Assembly (NCBI GenBank): GCA_003162995.1
Contig: PLUZ01000056.1
Span: forward strand, 253 to 8,192
DNA: 7,940 nucleotides
Direction: 5' to 3'
Source: Methylocapsa sp.
GTDB lineage: Bacteria; Pseudomonadota; Alphaproteobacteria; Rhizobiales; Beijerinckiaceae
The notes under the pieces are model-generated. The model was not told the DNA's origin. It saw only the letters and a program-made list of their open reading frames with translations, and did no database searches. Numbering within the stretch: position 1 is the first letter of the stretch; the number at the start of each line of letters is the position of its first letter. The translations under genes were made by a program, and so were the position numbers. Shown piece after piece: positions 6,298-7,940 of the stretch.

Positions 6298-6873
6298 CTA
6301 TATAATCGGCTTCGCCTTATTCTTGGTGTTCGCCCGATAATACGCAAAGAGTAAAACGGCGAACGCGACCAGCACAATGGCCACCAATAGGAGGAGCAGT
6401 GTTGATTCTTCGAGCCAAGCGACAGCGGGGACGCTAAGACCGAGTACGACCCCGACCAAACAAATGCGCCAAGAGTCAGTCTGGATGCCAGCCGTAAACG
6501 TTCCTAGCGCTAACAAAGCGAGGACCATGAGCGCACTGGCGTCGGCATTCATCATCTGTTTTACGTTCGCCGCAAACACAAGAGCCATCGTAAACATAAC
6601 CGCGGTCCAGTGAAGGGCCTGTTTCCGGACAAGCTCCCAATGCGCCTCCGGGTCATCATAGTCTCGCCAATGGGCGACCACACAGATTATGCCGAACAAG
6701 GGGCCAAGTACCATCCAATATAACATCATTGCCGGTCGATCAGCGCTCGTATAAGCTGCGCCGAAGAGGGCGACGGTCAGCATCAACAAATAAGGCCAAT
6801 CGCGGATCAAGAAAGAGCGAACTCTAGAGCGTGACTCTTTGGGGCCATCATCGTCTGATTCATAATCAACCAT
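6298..6873 (-). CDS. Six-helix conserved hypothetical membrane protein (191 aa)
   Basis: The N-terminus is hydrophilic and acidic (residues 1-24, MVDYESDDDG then a basic SRSRVR stretch). Six hydrophobic segments follow at about 26-43, 48-67, 86-104, 112-130, 137-154 and 157-178, and the C-terminus is basic (ANTKNKAKP). The positive N-terminal stretch and even helix number suggest both ends are cytoplasmic. Landmarks are FLIRDWPYLL (21-30), LFGIICVVAHWRD (59-71), VKQMMNADASALM (104-116) and LSVPAVAWLEES (146-157). I believe similar uncharacterised proteins occur in Hyphomicrobiales, but I can name no domain. The ATG (6873-6871) has GGAG about nine bases upstream. The last coding bases form ATTATATAG. 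A short diverged paralogue of residues 140-157 occurs at 4513-4671. It is convergent with the AI-2E gene and appears to be transcribed alone. Confidence 0.82.
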   Translation of the reverse strand: MVDYESDDDGPKESRSRVRSFLIRDWPYLLMLTVALFGAAYTSADRPAMMLYWMVLGPLFGIICVVAHWRDYDDPEAHWELVRKQALHWTAVMFTMALVFAANVKQMMNADASALMVLALLALGTFTAGIQTDSWRICLVGVVLGLSVPAVAWLEESTLLLLLVAIVLVAFAVLLFAYYRANTKNKAKPII

Positions 6874-7470
6874 CGTGCAAGCTCCGAGATGAGGACACGG
6901 CGCTGTTCGTTCGACCAGGCCGTTCGGTCGACTCGGTTATTCTAGCGCTAACGGAATTGAGCGGATAGCTCGATCGATTTCGTGGAAATTACGATATTAT
7001 GGCGCAACCGCATCAGGGAATAGAATCAATGCATTGCTAGAGACATAAGCGTCGCAATAGCGCAGAGAATCGCCTTGGCCTGTTCTTGGATTTCTGCCTG
7101 GACTCAGCAGTTCGTCCTTATATTAGCGTAACCCGCCAATGCCTCGCTGCCTGAATAGCCCGCGGTACCTGTGCTTGTTTAAAACTCCGAAAGGTCGAGA
7201 AGGTCTAGAGATTTTCGCGCCACCGCCATACCGTCGTGGGCATATTCGCAATTCTTTCCGCCCTTGTTTCCCTGCTCTCGTTCCCTATTCGAAGCCGCGT
7301 CGATATCAAGACACCCTCGCAAAGCCTCCAAGCAACAATGACGCATGGGGTCATCGGGTTCGAATGAGGATTTATGTCACCTGCTTGAAGTCGTCGCCTC
7401 GACGTCTGGCAATGTCTATACTGATGAACTAACGAGGTGTGTGTCGCATCTTACCAAGTGAGCCGCCCCG
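6874..7470. other. Approx. 600-base interval without a convincing gene
   Basis: This stretch must hold the promoter of the membrane protein gene (left, minus) and that of the FliO-like gene (right, plus). An imperfect operator-like inverted repeat occurs near the left side: TCGACC at 6911-6916 and GGTCGA at 6926-6931, separated by nine bases, about 40 bases upstream of the minus-strand ATG. A 97-codon + frame at 7139-7432 is open, but its translation is dominated by P, R, S and C and has no ribosome binding site or recognisable motif, so I leave it uncalled. The 7240-7300 part is pyrimidine-rich on the plus strand. No RNA gene was recognised. Confidence 0.45.
6911..6931. promoter_or_regulatory. 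Inverted repeat upstream of the six-helix membrane protein gene
   Basis: Six-base arms TCGACC and GGTCGA with a nine-base spacer lie 38-58 bases in front of the minus-strand ATG at 6873. The position suits a transcription factor operator overlapping a promoter. The arms are short and could be a chance match. Confidence 0.25.
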
Positions 7471-7940
7471 ATGCTGGCCATGAGTGACGCGTTTTTCCAA
7501 AGCGAAGCGCTGACATATGCCGTCGCGGCAATAGCCTTCCTCGCCGGGGCGCATCTTCTCCTATTGATCTTTCGCCGCGCATTCCGGCACCGACTTCGCG
7601 TGCCGGCAAGAGGCGCGGGACATGGCAATGCGGAACTTCTTGGCATAGCCAAGTCCTTTGTGCTCGACAGGAAGCGCCAGCTTCTCTCGGTTCGCCGCGA
7701 CAACGTCGAACATCTCATCATGATAGGAGGTCCAAGCGATCTAGTCATTGAACCGGACTTTACCGCTACCAGCGGCCACGATCCGAATGCAATCGGCGAG
7801 AGCTGGCCGGGCAACGACGCCCCAGTTACGGCGCGATTTGGGTGGATAGGGTCCTATATTCAACCGGCGTCGAGGATTTTCATTGGCCCAGGCTTGTTCC
7901 AGCTGGCCGTGGTTTCCGGCATTGCCGGAGCGGGCACGGG
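7471..7940 (+). CDS. FliO/MopB-like membrane protein with long C-terminal region (3' end outside window)
   Basis: The frame is open from ATG 7471 to the window edge (156 codons). An alternative ATG at 7480 is in the same frame; an upstream in-frame TGA at 7459-7461 excludes earlier starts. Neither ATG has a strong ribosome binding site. The product has one N-terminal membrane helix (about residues 14-35, from LTYAVAAIAFL), a basic linker, and a small beta domain at about 54-95 containing LDRKRQLLSVRRDNVEHL (65-82) and MIGGPSDLVIE (84-94). This is the signature of FliO, the bitopic protein that helps assemble the FliP-FliR core of the flagellar type III export gate. Bacterial FliO usually ends soon after this domain; here more than 60 residues follow, including a hydrophobic, glycine-rich stretch (from about 136, IFIGPGLFQLAVV). 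No flagellar gene is in the window, so a FliO-like protein with another role is possible. Confidence 0.7.
   Translation, partial: MLAMSDAFFQSEALTYAVAAIAFLAGAHLLLLIFRRAFRHRLRVPARGAGHGNAELLGIAKSFVLDRKRQLLSVRRDNVEHLIMIGGPSDLVIEPDFTATSGHDPNAIGESWPGNDAPVTARFGWIGSYIQPASRIFIGPGLFQLAVVSGIAGAGT

Noticed and set aside
7139..7432. A 97-codon + frame upstream of the FliO-like gene
   Set aside because: Composition (P, R, S, C rich) and lack of a ribosome binding site suggest non-coding sequence.
7416..7814. A 132-codon minus-strand frame
   Set aside because: Antisense to the FliO-like gene, whose motif-bearing frame clearly wins.
1..7940. EcfG-type (GGAAC...GTT) general stress promoters, CRISPR arrays, tRNA genes, tandem repeats
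   Set aside because: GGAAC occurrences lack the spaced GTT partner near gene starts, and no array, cloverleaf or tandem repeat was seen by eye.

Overview
The window looks like a moderately GC-rich chromosomal segment of an alphaproteobacterium, probably of the order Hyphomicrobiales (rhizobia/methylotroph relatives). This is inferred from the style of the proteins: a DUF2189 membrane protein, a FliO-type protein with the RRDNVEHL...MIGGPSD motif, an alphaproteobacterial Tam methyltransferase and an IS1182-type transposase remnant. No rRNA, tRNA or CRISPR was seen, so the placement rests on protein resemblance alone.

Layout, left to right. (1) Positions 3-743 hold the 3' part of a DUF2189 integral membrane protein gene on the + strand; its start lies outside the window. 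(2) A small gene at 868-1089 (- strand) encodes a 73-residue helical, coiled-coil-like protein with a good ribosome binding site. (3) 1090-2390 is a decayed region. Its middle (about 1431-2170) is a frameshifted IS1182-family transposase that has lost its C-terminal catalytic half; the flanks carry no gene I can support. (4) 2391-4475 (- strand) is a probable two-gene operon: a CPA2-type cation:proton antiporter (4475-3204) followed after 36 bases by trans-aconitate 2-methyltransferase, tam (3167-2391). (5) A 414-base divergent interval, 4476-4889, contains a short degenerate paralogue of the membrane protein gene at 6298-6873, plus the leader of the next gene. (6) 4890-6029 (+) is an AI-2E/PerM (UPF0118) family transporter, followed one base later by a possible 66-codon ORF. 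(7) 6298-6873 (-) is a six-helix conserved membrane protein of unknown function. (8) About 600 bases with no convincing gene follow. (9) 7471 to the right edge (+) is the 5' part of a FliO-like protein gene with a single N-terminal membrane helix and an unusually long C-terminal extension.

Most genes here encode membrane proteins. The CPA2 antiporter and the AI-2E family transporter are divergently placed around one regulatory interval. Since some UPF0118 proteins have been reported to exchange Na+(Li+) for H+, the pair could serve pH or alkali-cation homeostasis; this is inference. Tam would detoxify trans-aconitate, the spontaneous isomer of the TCA intermediate cis-aconitate. The region reads as an accessory, stress-related neighbourhood with signs of insertion, duplication and gene decay. 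I did not find clear evidence of a wholly new system; the best leads are the paralogue remnant at 4513-4671, the extended FliO-like protein and the antiporter-tam pairing.
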